From Natronohydrobacter sp. (GTDB lineage Bacteria > Pseudomonadota > Alphaproteobacteria > Rhodobacterales > Rhodobacteraceae), in contig SKIM01000223.1 of the NCBI GenBank assembly GCA_007116445.1, positions 1 through 6,284 on the forward strand: DNA of 6,284 nt, read 5' to 3'. The notes beneath the pieces were generated by a model. It ran no database searches and was not told where the DNA came from. It saw only the letters and a list, made by a program, of their open reading frames with translations. Both the position numbers and the translations under genes were made by a program. Below, piece after piece: positions 5,070-6,284 of this stretch (positions within the stretch are counted from its first letter, which is position 1; every line of letters begins with the position of its first letter).

Positions 5070-6155
5070 AGCCGCTTGCGCGAAGCTGGCAGGCGCAACA
5101 AGCTGCCCGCTCTCGGCAAAGACATAGACATGCGCAGCATCCAGCCAGACCTCGATCGGCTCGCCGAATTCCAGATGATGCACGCCATGCATCAAACCCA
5201 CCCATGGATCGCCCGCGTGGTCCAGATGCACGAAGGTTTCCGATCCTGTGATCTCGGTCACTTTCAATGTACATCTGAAATGCAACCCGTCATTGCCCTG
5301 TGCGTGAAGATGCAGATGGTCCGGGCGGAAACCCGCGCGATAGCTGCCATCGGGCAGATTAGCCAGCGCGCCTTTCGCGGCGGCAGCCTGGCCCTCGCCA
5401 AAGATGACCTTGCTGCCCGCCTTGGTGATACGGGTGAAATTCATCGGCGGGTCCGAGAAGACCCGCGCCGTGATCGCATCCTTCGGCGCGCGATAGACAG
5501 ACGGGGTCGGGCCGAATTGCGTGACTTCGCCCTGCCACATCGTCGCGACATTGCCGCCCAGCAAAAGCGCTTCTTCCGGCTCGGTCGTGGCATAGACGAA
5601 AATCGCGCCAGATTCCTCGAAAATGCGCGGAATTTCAGCGCGCAATTCCTCGCGCAGCTTGTAGTCCAGATTAGCCAGCGGCTCGTCCAGCAGCACCAGC
5701 CCTGCATTCTTGACCAGCGCACGGGCCAGCGCGCAGCGCTGTTGCTGCCCGCCTGACAGTTCCAGCGGCTTGCGCTTGAGCATTGGTGTCAGTTGCATCA
5801 ACGCAGCGGCTTCCTGCACGCGGCGGTCGATCTCGGCTTTCGATACACCCATCAGCCGCAGCGGCGAGGCAATATTGTCATAAACCGTCATCGACGGGTA
5901 ATTGATGAATTGCTGATAGACCATCGCCACCTTGCGGTCCTGTACCCGCATGCCGGTCACATCGCGGCCTTCCCACACGACACGACCCGTTGCAGGGACA
6001 TCCAGCCCGGCCATGATACGCATCAAGGTGGTCTTGCCAGACAAAGTGGGGCCAAGCAGCACATTCATCGTGCCGCGCTCCAGCGTCAGGTCGGTGGGGT
6101 AGATGTGATGCTGCCCCTCCACAACCTTTGAGACGCCTTCCAATACCAGCGACAT
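5067..6155 (-). CDS. glpS: Glycerol ABC transporter ATP-binding protein GlpS
   Basis: This 362-aa cytoplasmic ATPase is one of two non-identical nucleotide-binding subunits of the importer. The MalK/UgpC-type ABC domain covers about residues 1-235. Visible motifs are Walker A GPTLSGKT (35-42), Q-loop Q81 in VYQQF, a canonical LSGGQ signature (133-137), Walker B LVLLDEP (153-159, D157 and catalytic E158) and D-loop ANLD (161-164). Where MalK has the switch histidine (YVTHD), this protein reads YATTE (188-192), so the H-loop histidine is replaced by threonine. Residues ~240-362 form a TOBE-like regulatory domain containing GFRPDHL (275-281). The length is normal for MalK-type ATPases. The ATG start has GGAGG 8 nt upstream. 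It follows the glpD end by 25 nt and precedes glpT by 9 nt. Assignment to glycerol rather than another polyol or glycerol phosphate comes from the whole cluster. Confidence 0.9.
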   Translation of the reverse strand: MSLVLEGVSKVVEGQHHIYPTDLTLERGTMNVLLGPTLSGKTTLMRIMAGLDVPATGRVVWEGRDVTGMRVQDRKVAMVYQQFINYPSMTVYDNIASPLRLMGVSKAEIDRRVQEAAALMQLTPMLKRKPLELSGGQQQRCALARALVKNAGLVLLDEPLANLDYKLREELRAEIPRIFEESGAIFVYATTEPEEALLLGGNVATMWQGEVTQFGPTPSVYRAPKDAITARVFSDPPMNFTRITKAGSKVIFGEGQAAAAKGALANLPDGSYRAGFRPDHLHLHAQGNDGLHFRCTLKVTEITGSETFVHLDHAGDPWVGLMHGVHHLEFGEPIEVWLDAAHVYVFAESGQLVAPASFAQAA

Positions 6156-6163
6156 GTTTTACG

Positions 6164-6168
6164 CCTCC
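6164..6168 (-). promoter_or_regulatory. Ribosome binding site of glpS
   Basis: GGAGG on the minus strand, 8 nt before the glpS ATG, lies inside the 25-nt glpD-glpS gap. It supports the chosen start and independent ribosome loading on glpS. Confidence 0.75.
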
Positions 6169-6180
6169 CTCTCGCGCGGC

Positions 6181-6284
6181 TTATTCTGCGGCGCGCAATA
6201 TCTTGTTTACATTCTGCGACATCCAAGCCTCCAGCGATGCCACCTGATCCTTGCTCAAGCGCAGGCCCAGCTTCGAGCGCCGCC
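6181..6284 (-). CDS. glpD: Glycerol-3-phosphate dehydrogenase (GlpD-like), C-terminal end only
   Basis: Only the last 33 codons and the TAA stop are in the window; the gene runs off the right edge. The reading frame ends in RRSKLGLRLSKDQVASLEAW, followed by a short tail finishing in LRAAE. The R-R-[ST]-K-L-G-L-[RH] stretch near the C-terminus, followed by a helix and a W-[ML] pair, resembles what I recall of the C-terminal domain of FAD-dependent aerobic GlpD, which oxidises glycerol 3-phosphate to dihydroxyacetone phosphate at the inner membrane. The match is short, so the call also rests on context: in rhizobial glycerol operons glpD lies just upstream of glpS. The stop is 25 nt before the glpS start, which suggests co-transcription. 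No catalytic or FAD-binding residue can be seen in this fragment. Confidence 0.72.
   Translation of the reverse strand, partial: RRSKLGLRLSKDQVASLEAWMSQNVNKILRAAE

Noticed and set aside
4968..5756. 262-codon open frame on the plus strand
   Set aside because: It spans the antisense of the end of glpS and the start of glpT, with a random-looking composition rich in R, Q and H; a shadow of real genes.
5067..6155. GlpS as a pseudogene or inactive ATPase because the H-loop histidine is missing
   Set aside because: The frame is intact, Walker A lysine, Walker B glutamate and LSGGQ are present, and the change is mirrored by a complementary change in GlpT. This fits a functional asymmetric pair better than decay.
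3079..6155. UgpABCE-type glycerol-3-phosphate importer
   Set aside because: Ugp systems use a single ATPase gene (ugpC) and a ~430-aa binding protein. Two different ATPases, a DUF2160 gene and a 570-aa binding protein match the glycerol GlpSTPQV type instead.

Overview
The window carries a single gene cluster, all on the minus strand. It encodes a glycerol-type ABC importer of the GlpSTPQ(U)V family, originally described in Rhizobium leguminosarum. The moderately high GC content, dense SD-led coupled genes and gene order (glpD, glpS, glpT, glpP, glpQ, a DUF2160 gene, glpV) point to an alphaproteobacterium. A Rhodobacterales-like host is my best guess from protein flavour alone, and that part is inference.

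Layout in the direction of transcription (right to left). At 6284-6181 is the last ~33 codons of a GlpD-like glycerol-3-phosphate dehydrogenase. Then come two MalK/UgpC-type ATPases, glpS (6155-5067) and glpT (5057-3951), and two inner-membrane permeases, glpP (3951-3079) and glpQ (3077-2223). A 92-aa DUF2160 membrane protein follows (2205-1927). After a 93-nt structured gap comes the large secreted substrate-binding protein glpV (1833-121). A final 120-nt gap contains small inverted repeats and ends at the window edge with an SD-like AGGAGG, suggesting that another minus-strand gene starts just outside the window; in known relatives this is often glpK.

The genes fit one task. GlpV captures the polyol in the periplasm, GlpP/GlpQ form the channel, GlpS/GlpT power it, and GlpK plus GlpD would feed glycerol into central metabolism. 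Gaps between the transporter genes run from a 1-nt overlap to 25 nt up to the DUF2160 gene, so this is almost certainly one operon. No promoter for it is visible here; it should lie upstream of glpD, outside the window.

This is a known transporter class, not a new system. The most interesting signal is in the two ATPases. Their departures from consensus are complementary, so a GlpS/GlpT heterodimer would have one canonical ATP site and one degenerate site. The DUF2160 protein is the least understood component. No RNA genes, mobile elements or CRISPR arrays were seen.
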